This document shows positions 25,290-36,799 of a DNA stretch of 64,000 bases, piece after piece (within the stretch, counting starts at the first letter, position 1; each line of letters starts with the position of its first letter). The stretch is from NCBI GenBank assembly GCA_037349105.1, contig JAYJMM010000123.1, forward strand, positions 620,001 to 684,000, given 5' to 3'. The notes beneath the pieces were generated by a model. That model saw only the letters and a list, made by a program, of their open reading frames with translations. It made no database searches and was not told the DNA's origin. The stretch is from Limnomonas spitsbergensis (lineage: Eukaryota > Chlorophyta > Chlorophyceae > Chlamydomonadales). The translations under genes and the position numbers were made by a program.

Positions 25290-25450
25290 GCACGCTGTCA
25301 CAGCATGGATCCGCCATTGCTCTAGCAGATGTACACGTGGAAACACCGCATAGATCTTCCACGGATCCAACAGATGCACATGGATCTGCTAGAGCAGCAT
25401 AGATCCGTCATAGATCCAGCAGACATACGTGAATCCTCCAGATCCAGCAC
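25290..25450. repeat. Degenerate GATCC-containing short repeats
   Basis: Variants of (A)GATCC.(C/G)CA..AGCAGAT recur at irregular 15-30-bp spacing (GGATCCGCCATTG, GGATCCAACAG, AGATCCGTCATAG, AGATCCAGCAG). It overlaps the 3' UTR side of the coiled-coil gene. Confidence 0.45.
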
Positions 25451-25456
25451 GGCTTT

Positions 25457-28400
25457 TCACATGCGCTCAAATGAGCGGTCACAGGCCCCCCTGCTTCCAC
25501 TGCCATGATGAAGCAGGCCCTCAAACCTGCGCAGTCTCTCGTGTACCTGCAGGAATGACACGGTGCAAAAGTTACAATTACAGCGGGCACCGATAGGCAC
25601 GTGCAGTCCTAGGTTCCTCTGGGGGTGCAGGTAAGGAACCGTGATGCGAGGATTTGTTGCAGGTTGTTGCTGTAGCATCTACGCATCCGCCCACAAGCCT
25701 TCTTCCTAAGGGCCAGGCAATGCCATTAGAAGCAGTGGGCTAGAATGGGACAAGACAAACTGGTGGGTGGAATCCAGCGTGCTGAGACGCATGCGGGCAA
25801 GCAAAGGTAGGTAATCCCAAACAGGGCTATTGGGCCCAAATCAAACACCACGGCATGCTGCATCATAATTCTTTGGCGGCATGCCGGAAGGTATCTGAAT
25901 TATGATTCAGTCGCACAGAGGACAACAAGCCCCGGCATCTTTTATTTGAAGTTATTCAGCTCGTCTTGTCTCGCCAGCTTCAGTCTAACTTCGCCACAAT
26001 TGTTACCCTGTATTTTAAAGGACCCATATCCTCATCAGACTAGTGCACTATTTGAGAGGTTCTAAAGTGGACGTGATTTGCCCTCTCTCATAATTATCGT
26101 TGCTTGGAGGCAAGGCATCCATTCCAATACTGACTAAAGATTGTTGACGCCGGTTCCCAGTCGGATATCGGACGTTTCAACATTGCTTTGCCCTGAGGGC
26201 AGCATACAAAATAAGTCATAAATTCATGCCTGAGGAGATACAATTCACCCCCCCCCCACCCCCCCGAGGTATTTCAAGGCCCCCGGAAGCCTCACCTGCA
26301 CCAGCTCTGCTTTGAGCCCCGCAATGGTCGCGTCCTTGCGCCCGACCAGCTGTTGCAGCCGTACATCAACAAGCTCAAGCTGCTGCCGGTGTGAGGACTT
26401 GAGGGCGTGCACCTGGGGGTGGTATGAGGGGCAGAGTCGGGTGAGCAGGCAGGTTAGTATCTTTATGTGTTGAGTGTACAGGTGTCAAAGACCATCTTCT
26501 CAGCAATCCTGACAGCTGCATCACTTGTATGCAGCTGTCAAAGTGACTTCTTCATACCTCATGCTGGGAGAGGACAGGCCAAACTTGAACGTGTCTCCAG
26601 ACCGGCAGGACAAATGCAACTTATCTGTCAGCCCTGTCCCTTGTGGGCCTGCTTATCTTGTACCCTCATCCCTACCTGACGCCCCTACAAACCCCTTCCT
26701 ACACCTTTTATCTTAATTTTTTCTGCCAAGGAAGGGAGGTCCAGCCCCCTTGCGCACCTCCTCCTTGTGGCTGCATGAGGCATGCTCCTCCCTGGCCTGC
26801 CACACGCCCCGCTCCTCGGACAAGCTCGCCTCGGCCTGCTGTTGTACCTGGTGAAGCTCCGAAACCTCAGACTCTAGAGACGCCACCTGCACCTCAAGCT
26901 GCGCAGGGGAGAGAGGGCTCTCAGCTTTGAGGGGTTGGGGAGATGAAGGAGGCAGGGTGTCAGGTTTGCTGACGGCTTCCTAGTGCTTTCAGACGCTGGT
27001 GAGTGGGGACGGGTTCTAAACTTAAGCAGCCTCTCTGTGCTGTGGTTGTGGTTCACTGCCTGCACTGAGCAGCACAAGTGTTCTGTTACCATAGATTCAC
27101 TGAGCATTACACTTGATTGATGATCAGTGCCATCAACTCAGCCTAGGTAGGTATGAGATGATGGCTTGGGGGAACAAACATTCAAACTGTTCAGGGCAGC
27201 AGTGCACCAGTGGGACAAAAGTCTACAAACGAGCATAGGACGATTTTTTGCATAAGAACATAGCATGATAGCAGCCTTCATATGAGGAGCACTGCCAGAG
27301 ACATGGCAGGATGATGGCTTAAGCTTTATTCTATGCGCAGCTTTGAGGCAAGGGAGGGGAAGCAGAGAAAATTCCAAAGGAAACCCCACCCCTTCACCCA
27401 CCTGGTGGGAACCTCATCCCTCATCCCTTCACCCACCTGTGAGGCCATCCACTCCGCCCGCTCTGCGCTCTCTAGCCCCTCCCTGCACGTGGCCTCACAC
27501 TCTCCACACTTCTTCTGCCTACAACAACACGCCATGCAGAAAGGTTGTGGTTATTGCAGCCTGACCTGCGTGGCTGCGCCGCATCCGACCAAAAGCATTC
27601 TTCAAACGGGCCAAGCCGTGCAAACAGAAAAACAGTGACGCCAGCTAGAAGCCATGTTATCACAGATGGAACTAAACGAGTACGGGGCATCACAATGTTG
27701 CGCACGATTCCCCAAGCACAAGTCCCTCTCAGTTTTTTACTTACTTTCCAGGAACCAGGGGTGTGAATAAGTGTCTGGGTGGGAAAAGTGTGGGCGGGTG
27801 AAACCGAGGCCGCCAGGCCTCATGGGGGAGTATGCGGGGGGGGACCCAAGCCCTGTTTATACGCCTGCTTCCTTTCTTTGCTCTTGAGAACATGTGACAA
27901 GGCGCCCCTTAAACGGGGCCAGAGGCAATACAAAGACCAAACAAGAAGCGAGCCCCGCCCACCCACACGCCCAGCTGACTCCGCGATCAGCTCTGGACGT
28001 TACTCCACAACAGGCATTTATTGGGGCTGGATATTCTTGCCCTAGAGACCTTGTTTATGCTAGTGAGCACCAGTCACCAGACCATCCTTGGAGGCTGCCG
28101 GGCAGCCACCACTGGGCCAATGAGGACCAGACCTGGACTGGCCGGTAGTCAATCATCCTGTCAGCAGGTTTTGCTGCACCAGGCCGGCAGGCCCCACGTT
28201 CAGAAATGGCGCTGCACCTGAATTGTACCTGAAGTACCCTTAAAAAGAGAGGACGGCGCCCCTGGCTGGATGCTTGCCCACCTCTTCAGTGCTGTTGCTT
28301 GGGCTGGACAGCGCTCTAGCTCCCCCAGTGCTCTCAAAGCTATTGGGTGCAATGACAGCGCCCACGCACCATTCTTCGGCCTGCGCTTTCCAGTCCTCTG

Positions 28401-28514
28401 CCTCCCGCAGCGCATGGTGCCGCACTGCCGCGATCTCCCCCTGACACCACTGGTCAACCTCTTCGATGGCCTCCTCTCTCGCTCGCTCAAACGCGAGGCG
28501 GTCCACCTCCTGAT

Positions 28515-28548
<34 letters not shown>

Positions 28549-31500
28549 TTCAAATTCGATTTCAAATATTTGTTGCTGCTCAGTATACATGCTCCATGCA
28601 CAAGGGACACATGTCTGCGGACCCAACTTGGATGCCGGCAGCCCTCGGTGCAGGCAGCAGGTCAACAGTAGAGGCAAAACCGCTTTCATGAGCAATCCCT
28701 CATCCCCAAAGGAGATGAGCTGTTAAATTTGCCCATGAGAGACAACAAGGACAACCTTTTATATAATTTCCAAATCCAGCATATTTTTCAGCATGTTTGC
28801 CTGCAGCCTGGGATCCACGTACCCCCTGTTGGCGAGGGCAAACCTCCTGATTTATTTCCCCGGCCTCACCCGTCCGTGCTTGAGCTCTTCCACCTGTCTG
28901 GCTGTCGAGTTCACAGCCACTTCAAGTTCTGCCTGCGCAGTGGGAGGAGCCAAGCGTGGAGCGTGTGGATAAAAAAGTGTAATCTTCGGAAACCGTGTGA
29001 CATGCGAGGCATTACAAAACCAGGGAATCTTGGTCCCAATGTACCTGGTGTTCAGGCTGGCACCTAAGGGCCCTACACATGCAACAAATACCTCCTGATG
29101 TTGTTGCACATACTTGGGAGCTTCAGGCTGCCCCTGCCAGCTCGGCATGTGGCGGCCATAGAATCATACTCCCAAAGGAAAGCCCTCCTCGTCGCAAACG
29201 GCCCCCCATCAACCCAGGAAGCAACAGCTCGGCCCTTATGCTTATACTTGCATGAAGTGGCATCAAGCCATAAGCGACACTTGATCAGTTGAACGGATTA
29301 TCATAACAGCGCCAACACACCCATCCAACAGCACTCTTCAAAAGAGCTGGACAGTGATAAGTTCTCTCCACCCGCATGCAACGCATGGCTGCCCCTGTCC
29401 ACCTGCATGCAGTGCATGGCTGCCCCCTGTCCACCTGCATGCAACGCATGGCTGCCCCTGTCCACCTGCATGCAGCGCATGGCTGCCCCTGTCCACCTGC
29501 ATGCAGTGCATGGCTGCCCCCTGTCCACCTGCATTCAGCGCATGGCTGCCCCCTGTCCACCTGCATGCAACGCATGGCTGCCCCCTGTCCACCTGCATGC
29601 AGCGCATGGCTGCCCCCTGTCCACCTGCATGCAACGCATGGCTGCCCCTGTCCACCTGCATGCAACGCATGGCTGCCCCCTGTCCACCTGCATGCAGTGC
29701 ATGGCTGCCCCTGTCCACCTGCATGCAACGCATGGCTGCCCCCTGTCCACCTGCATGCAACGCATGGCAGCCCCCTGTCCACCTGCATGCAGCGCATGGC
29801 TGCCCCCTGTCCACCTGCATGCAGCGCATGGCTGCCCCTGTCCACCTGCATGCAGTGCATGGCTGCCCCCTGTCCACCTGCATTCAGCGCATGGCTGCCC
29901 CCTGTCCACCTGCATGCAGCGCATGGCTGCCCCCTGTCCACCTGCATGCAACGCATGGCTGCCCCTGTCCACCTGCATGCAGCGCATGGCTGCCCCTGTC
30001 CACCTGCATGCAGCGCATGGCTGCCCCCTGTCCACCTGCATGCAGTGCATGGCTGCCCCCTGTCCACCCGCATGCAGCGCAAGGCTGCCCCCTGTCCACC
30101 TGCATGCAACGCATGGCTGCCCCCTGTCCACCTGCATGCAGCGCATGGCTGCCCCCTGTCCATCTGCATTCAGTGCATGGCTGCCCCCTGTCCACCTGCA
30201 TGCAACGCATGGCTGCCCCCTGTCCACCTGCATGCAACGCATGGCTGCCCCCTGTCCACCTGCATGCAGCGCATGGCTGCCCCCTGTCCACCTGCATGCA
30301 GTGCATGGCTGCCCCCTGTCCACCTGCATGCAGCGCATGGCTGCCCCCTGTCCATCTGCATGCAACGCATGGCTGCCCCCTGTCCACCTGCATGCAACGC
30401 ATGGCTGCCCCCTGTCCACCTGCATGCAGCGCATGGCTGCCCCCTGTCCACCTGCATGCAGCGCATGGCTGCCCCCTGTCCACCTGCATGCAGTGCATGG
30501 CTGCCCCTGTCCACCTGCATGCCGTGCATGGCTCCCCCCTGTCCACCTGCATGCAGCGCATGGCTGCCCCTGTCCACCTGCATGCAACGCATGGCTGCCC
30601 CCTGTCCACCTGCATGCAACACATGGCTGCCCCCTGTCCACCTGCATGCAACGCATGGCCGCCTCCTGTCCACTTGCATACAGCGCATGGCTGCAACCAC
30701 CCACAACTCCCACAAACATGCATCACATGGCAGACCCTTGCCCACCTGCATGCGGCACAAGGCTGCCTCATGCTCTGCGTCTCGACCCTCCAGCGCCTTG
30801 GTCAGCCTCTCAACCTGAGCCTGAAGCGATTTTTTGTCCCTGTAGGAGCGAGAAGGGCAGCAGGCACGCTGTTCAGCAGGCAAACACGCCACCAGCTAAA
30901 TCTGATCAGGACGCTCTTCCAGTCGCGACCCTCCGCTCTCTTTTTACTGGTATGCAAGATACCATGCTGCAGTCTTCTCCCTCTCTGTGACATTGGCTGC
31001 CCAGCCTCTGCAGTCTGCTCCCACAGGTACCGGTGCCTAGGTGGTGTGGTTGGTTGGGATCGGTGTCTGACGCCCACGATACAACTACGAGGAGGGTGAC
31101 AAGCTGCCCAACTCATGCGGAGTCGTGCTGTCCTGGTATTGGCACAAGGAGCTGCGGGCCACCTGTACCTGTTGGAGCTAACAGCGCAAACATGCCTCTC
31201 CCTCCCCAGACCTCATCAGAGGGGCTCAGGCAGCCAGGTGCTGCTTACTTTTCGCTGTGGATACGCAGCTTGGCAGAACGCTCCGTGTTCTGACGCATCT
31301 GTGCATGTACAGAAGCTAGCTCATCTTCTAGGTCCACGATCCGAGCTTCGTAGTGCTGCCGCTGTTGAAGAAGGGCCACGGACTCGACCTGGGATCCAAG
31401 TGTGCCATTGCATTAAAAGCTATCGTCGTAATGAGTATTTTTAATGAAACGGAGTCATGCGCAATGCGCAATGCAGCACTCCTGTGCTCCGATACTGTAT

Positions 31501-31857
31501 GACGTGCTGTACCTCCTTTACGGACTTGCTGGTCTGGACGACCTTCTTGTGCTCCCTTTTCAGATAATGAACACGCTGCTTCAACGCTTCGTATGAATTA
31601 CTGTCAAACGAGGCGTCAGAGTCCCGCAGTGTGTCGGTCATTTCGGTCATTTGGTCTACCCAAGCCTTTCTGGAGATGGGCTGCCTTCTATTAAAAAACA
31701 CGCACAATCAAAAAATGAAAGGGAATGAAGAAGAAGCATGGGCGCACGTTTGTGCACAGTCAGTTGAATAAAACCGTCGTCAATGGGAGAAACCGCTGCA
31801 ACACCCACACTCATGTAGCCGAGAATGACCTGGTTTGTCGAACAACAGTCGAGACAT
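25457..31857 (-). CDS. Coiled-coil protein of unknown function (possible centrosome/basal-body type)
   Basis: Ten exons joined with consistent phases, 362 residues: 31857-31811, 31687-31513, 31388-31249, 30839-30746, 28932-28870, 28509-28370, 27518-27437, 26898-26758, 26412-26296, 25546-25457 (TGA). The start MSRLLFDKPGHSRLHERQ uses the first ATG after the upstream gene. From about residue 45 almost everything is heptad-like coiled coil (SYEALKQRVHYLKREHKKVV; EARIVDLEDELASVHAQM; VASLESEVSELHQVQQQAEA). The last coil (HRQQLELVDVRLQQLVGRKD then ATIAGLKAEL) reminds me of C-termini of centriolar proteins such as CEP131, but that is only a resemblance. Intron 4 holds a minisatellite and intron 5 ends in a (GCA/CTG)11 tract. 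The first two exons are the least certain. Confidence 0.8.
28515..28547 (-). repeat. (CTG)11 tract at a 3' splice site
   Basis: Eleven GCA units on plus, i.e. CTG/TGC on the coding strand. The tract ends about 6 bp before the acceptor CATCAG|GAG of coiled-coil exon 6 (28509) and occupies the place of its polypyrimidine tract. Confidence 0.9.
29370..30694. repeat. 31/32-bp minisatellite (about 42 copies) inside coiled-coil gene intron 4
   Basis: Unit on the minus strand: GGGGGCAGCCATGCGCTGCA then TGCAGGTGGACA, 32 bp, with a 31-bp variant lacking one G. Frequent variants are GTTGC/GCTGC/ACTGC. The mixture of 31- and 32-bp units keeps several frames open over hundreds of codons, which explains the very long ORFs in all frames; none is a gene. 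Every unit resembles the exon end and 5' splice site at 30746 (CGCATGCAG|GTGGGCAAGG). Confidence 0.95.
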
Positions 31858-31969
31858 AGCTAAAAGTAAAAAACACTGACGCAAATGACACAACCTTTAT
31901 ATTGCAGTCCAATATCCACATCTGGGGCGTTATAAAACTTGGAGTCCGAGTCAACAGCTGTCCATGCAC

Positions 31970-34909
31970 CTAGTCCTCCTCGATGTATTCCTCCAAACCG
32001 TCATCCTGCATTGGACAAAGAAGGAGAAGGTGAGATAAATCTGATTTTAGAATTCCATACCCTCCCCACAAATTAGAGAAGCAGGTAACCTCAGGCAAAA
32101 TACAGTGAGAACCAAGCCAGGTAGAGCCCAGCAACCGATCACCCCATTTCCCGACGTAAGCGTCTTAGCGTGGCTTCCAGGCCAAACATCCTCACCCCTG
32201 CCAGATTCAGAAACGAAACCAAGATATTCATCCCAAACAAACGCTGGGCATCTCCATCTGCTTATATAGAGCTCAGACCAGATGCTGCCCAGTCTACATG
32301 CTCCTTCCCTGAAGGGTATCACATGCAGCCAACCAACTGAGCAGGCGTAACAGTGAACAAGGTAAAATACTGCACTGATAGGCTCCCTTGCGCCCGCCAT
32401 AATGCCTCCCAACCCATGCCACACAGAACACCGGTAGAGATCTGGCCAACTCTGAACAACAGAAGAGCCAAGCTGTAACCTTGAACCCGCCCAGATACCA
32501 TTCCATACTTCAAACCTTCATCCCTGAACCCTCCCAACCCTTAGCTCGCCCAGATAACATTGTGCACCTCAAAGCCTTCATCGCTCCCAATCTTTAACCC
32601 AGCGGATACCGCTCCACACTGACCTCCGACTCCTTTAATTTTGAGCCCTTCACCTGACGCGACAACATTCTGAACTGACCTCTAAAGCAGAAAAGTCCCC
32701 CATGCCGCCTCCAAAGCCTCCGAGCCCGCCTCCCAAGCTGCCTGGTAGGCTGTTGGCATCCAGATGGCTCGCCTCCTCGGCCTTGGGCGGCACAGGCTCC
32801 TGGCAAGGCATCAGCACTACATGCGACGGCCCAGCCGCTGCAGCGTGCGGCAGTGCAGCCTCCTGCTTGACTGCCGCAGCTGGCGGCTCGACAGTGGCTG
32901 CTGCTGCTTCAAACTTCAGCGGCACAGCTATGGAAGCGGCTGCTGGCCCACCCGCCCACATGCCGGGTAGCCGTTCCACAGGCTCTGAAGTGGCGCCTGC
33001 AGCCTCAACTTTCACATGCGCCCTCTGACCAGCCGCTACTACCGCCGCCGCCACCACTGCCGCCGCCGCTGCTGCTGTCTTCTGCTCAGCTCTGGGTGCA
33101 GCTTCCTCTGGCTCCTCCTCCATGTGAACCTGCTGCTGCTGCTGGCCGCCAGGCCGCTTCTTCTCCTGCTCAAGCCGCTCCCGCGCATCCGCCAGCAGCA
33201 GCTTACTCATTAGGTAGCGCTCCGCCGCAGGGCAGCCTGGCACGGTGCGTTGTGAGGCAGCTGCTTCAGAGGACTTGGGTCCCGCGGCACCAGAGGCATG
33301 AGCACAGGGCATAACGCCGGCCCGCCGCTCCAGATCCAGAACCTGCTGGCTCAGCGAGTCGTATCTGCATCATCGACAAGATGGCCGCATGTGAGACAGT
33401 GAGAGGGGGCTGGAATGGGAGCAAGGATGGATCAGAAGGGAGGAGAAGGTGCGATCTGCAGTCCACAAGTCAGCAACACATGGCTCCATTCTGATGCCCC
33501 ATCAGATTACGGTTCCTTGCAGACTGCAAACTATCCGGATGAACAGGTTAGTATGTAAGCAAACCCTTGTGCACTTTCCTGCTGGGAGCAGTGTTTGCAA
33601 TGAAGGATGAGCTCCCAAAGAAAAAGGTTTGAGGGACAAAGTGACCTTTACAAGGTTCAGGGCACCAAAAGAAATCAAACCCTTCACCTTCAACGAGGGT
33701 CAGAAAGCTGCTAACAGATAAAAGCATCTATCCTGCAAAATGTAAACAATTAAACTTGCATGAGTCTAGATTCAAGGACAGACAGCGCCTCATGAAAACA
33801 CGTGTCCTGCCATCCAAAGACCTTGCATGGGTCTAGGTTCAGGGACAGAAAGCAACAAACCAAACAAAATCATGTCATCAATGGTGCTTGCATTTCCCTC
33901 ATAGACAGGTCCCCTTGAGCTTCACAGACTATTAAAAATATAAGACACCAACACATTTAGTAGATCAACATAAAGCAGATAAAAAAATCCGGAAGAAAAT
34001 ATGCAGGCATGGATGTAGCGCAGAACCAGAGGAAATAAACGCAACACCTGAACAGATACAGAGACCAAGCACTGCCCCATAGAAACGTACCTGCATGCGA
34101 AATCCACGTTTCGTCGTAACATGACATCAGCCCAGACTTGCTGCCGGCTACAGACCAGGGATCTCCCCTGGTGGTCGGGCGTGTCTTCGAGGTCGGCTTC
34201 TGGCCCGTCAAGCCCACCCAAGATCTGCATGCATGGCGCAACGAGAGCGTTGTTTCTGACCATTGCCATGGCGCTCATGCCCGCGTGGCTGCTGTGCGCA
34301 CAAAGAATTTAGGTTAAAGGTTGGTTGGCTCAAACTCTTTATCAGGCGTATGCCCACATGGCAGTCGTGCATACAATGGCATTACTATGTGACATCCATA
34401 AATCCATTGAAGCGCTCATACTCATGCCGAACCATGAACTAACTATTACATCACGCATGGTCATGCTCATGCGCATGACCATGTGCAAACATTACATCAT
34501 GCAACCTCATGCTTATGCCCGATTATTCAATTCGCATGCTCATACACGACACAACACCTACATGGAATGGCAGCAGTCGGTCGATTGCATCCTGCGCGTT
34601 TGCAAACGGCCGCGTGATGTCTGCGTTGCAAACTCGCTTGCAGTCATCGGCCAAGAGGGCCAACTGGCGCTTCTGAGCGTACCGCTGCGCCTCAGGCAGC
34701 GTCGCGGGCGCAACCTTTGGCTGAACAGTCGGCTGCTGCTGCTGCTGCTGTGGTGGAGGTGGCTGCTGCTGCTGTTGGTGCAGCAGCTGATGTTGCTGTT
34801 GGTGCTGCGACGTCGACTGCTGCTGGTGCTGCGGTTGATGATGTAATGGGTGATGCTGATGATTTTGTTGTGATTGTTGCTGGCCTGAGCCAGAAGTACT
34901 CGGCTGCAT
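31970..34909 (-). CDS. GLTSCR1/BICRA-like protein (probable SWI/SNF ncBAF-type subunit)
   Basis: Four exons, 400 residues, phases consistent: 34909-34562, 34224-34091, 33364-32680, 32005-31970 (TAG). The N-terminus is Gln/His-rich (MQPSTSGSGQQQSQQNHQ..). The exon 1/2 join gives FANAQDAIDRLLPFH|ILGG, then GPEADLED. Exon 3 starts RYDSLSQQVLDLERRAG and includes AAERYLMSKLLLADARERLE. This order matches the GLTSCR1 domain pattern (PF..DA..RLLPYHV, then a helical segment with a LL.LE.LLL..E motif), a family that in animals (BICRA) and plants (BRIP1/2) binds BRM-type remodelling complexes; the role here is inferred. The rest is Ala/Pro/Glu-rich, then Gly-rich (GSLGGGLGGFGGGMGDFSAL), with an acidic tail DDGLEEYIEED. 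No TGTAA lies between this stop and the next start 112 bp away. Confidence 0.75.
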
Positions 34910-35823
34910 CTAACTGGCGTTCCAAGATTCAGCCCTGCTGATTCAAGGTAGATCCGTGGGGTAGATCAGTGCTACTTTAACAATATAAAATAACGTGTCG
35001 ATGACAGGCGAATACTGGCGTGTTACACAAGAAAGGAAACAAACACCAGAGCGTGCCTTAAGGAAAGGAAAGGAAAGGAAGGAACTCCGTTTTAAGGCGT
35101 GGATTTGAGGATGGCAAAGTGTGCTCACAGACTAGAAGACAAGCCGATGCGACCTACGCACATCGAAGTGTGCATGTTTATTGAGGGGTGGCTATTTCTT
35201 GCACTGGTGAATTTGAACACAGACACCATAGTCCCAGACACTAACGGTGACTTTCGGTGTACGGCATTGTCATGCCGTATTCCGTAAGAATCATGCAGCG
35301 CTGATCCACGGGTTTCTTTCTTTCCGGTACGGGGTGTACATAACGGTGCTTGAGCGTCTCATTAACCTCTGCTTAATCCTGTCCATCCCAAAATCCAACC
35401 GCATCGGCTTTTATTACTTGCATCTGTTACCGAGGGGGGGGGCAAAAACAAATAATTTCGACCCCATGCCCTTTTTTGTTGAGCTTGACGAGAGCGTTCC
35501 ATAGCTATTTTAAAATATTTTTGGGCCCAGGGGGGTGGGAGATGTGGGGGGGCAAAGTGGGTGGGGGGGTGGGGGGGTGGTCTCTCAAAAAATCCAATAT
35601 TTAGAAAACTTCGTTTTTTTCTTCTGGAGGTCTGTTGAGGCTGGCAGTGGCACCTCTGTGTTCCTCTTGCCAACATGAGTCCATTTACATCATAAAATGT
35701 TGCTTGAATTACCACATGAACCCCTGGCCCCCCACACTGAGGGTTTGGCCCCATTGGACACACCCCGAAACCAGCTGAGCCAGCCTTAGAAATAGCTGTA
35801 TGGTAGTGTTGGTCTGGTTAATC
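34910..35823. other. Intergenic region with simple repeats and a LINE-tail-like fossil
   Basis: The GLTSCR1-like promoter should be just above 34909. It contains a GGAAA microsatellite at 35055-35082 and a stretch at 35256-35325 (GGTGTACGGCATT.., GCCGTATTCC.., TTTCTTTCTTTCC) resembling the 3' end of the LINE at 55875. A G/T-rich simple stretch lies at 35525-35582. No exons seen. Confidence 0.5.
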
Positions 35824-36790
35824 ATGAATGAACAAATCAGTTTTGGTCGTTGTGGCAAGGTCCTCAAATCCGCCGACCCTGCAAATGTCAGACGCCACCA
35901 GAATGGGAGGGAGTGCATGGCAGCTTCCGCGAAACCACGCGATTCGAAGCGGCAGAGAACGCTCGGGTTTGCTCCCGTTCCACCCCTAGCTACCCCTGCT
36001 GCTGACCCAGCTGCTGTCCCAGCTGAGCCATACCTGCGAGCCTGCCAGCATCTCCATCTCCGGCTGAGAATGAGGCTGCAACGGCGTCGCCTCCCTCGCC
36101 AGATGTTGCGCCATTGCGAGAGGGCTCGAAGTGCCAGGGCTATTCACCTCCCGTCTGCCAGCCCTTTGCAGCGCATTGGGCATTCGCTGCACACGGTGCG
36201 CGCGCACAGCTTCCTTTGCCGTTCGAGGAGAGGGGCCCTGGACTGCAGTGGCTTTGCTGCTGGTCGCACGCCATATCTTGTTGCGCCAATGTGGCGCAGC
36301 CTGCAGCTTGGAGCCTCATGCTGATGAAGCATGTGGCTTCTGTGGTGCTGTGTGTGGAGACCGGGACTCTGGCATGTGCAGGTCAGAGCTGGGAAAGGGG
36401 TCTAACAGCAGTACCGTGAAAGTCAGCTCCGCATGCCCTCTGCACCACAAGATTTCATATGCCTCAGCGCACAAGGCATCAGCCGCCAATCCTTGCACCA
36501 ACAGGCCAGTGCCATGCCATGTCTGCAGGAGCAGGGATCCGCCCGTCCCCCGCCCGTGGGTCTGGAGCTATCACTACCTTGATCACATGCTGACAGCCCA
36601 TCCCGATCAGCAGCTGGTGTGGCAAGCTAAGCGGTGACGGTGGAAGAATTAGAGGGAGTACTCGGCAAAGAGGTCCCGCTGAGGGAGAGGAAGAAGGGAG
36701 TGAGGGAGCTCATGGCCAAGATGAAGGCTGATGCCATCGCATTGCCACCGCCATCCAGGCCATCTGCCTTCTGGAAACATGTGATCGCTA
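35824..36790 (+). pseudogene. Decayed transposon-type ORF with BED-like zinc finger
   Basis: From the ATG at 35824 the frame reads MNEQISFGRCGKVLKSADPA then NVRRHQNGRECMAASAKPRD..RQRTLGFAP. The Cys..His..Cys spacing and basic tail suggest a BED-like DNA-binding finger. Coding-like text then continues in a second frame (CQGYSPPVCQPFAAH..LPLPFEERGPGLQ, from about 36135) and later VEELEGVLGKEVPLRERKKG with RELMAKMKADAIALPPPSRP (36642-36765). The shifts between frames mean it is broken. I recognise the style of algal transposon ORFs but cannot name the superfamily. Confidence 0.4.
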
Positions 36791-36799
36791 GCTAGAAGT

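Noticed and set aside
29370..30694. CRISPR array
   Set aside because: Repeats are contiguous with no unique spacers; eukaryotic minisatellite.
29285..31099. Very long ORFs (up to 581 codons) on both strands
   Set aside because: All frames are open because the 31/32-bp minisatellite lacks stops; the peptide is a pure repeat artefact within an intron.
34325..34846. 173-codon plus ORF ending in Leu/Arg repeats
   Set aside because: Antisense of the Gln-rich first exon of the GLTSCR1-like gene.
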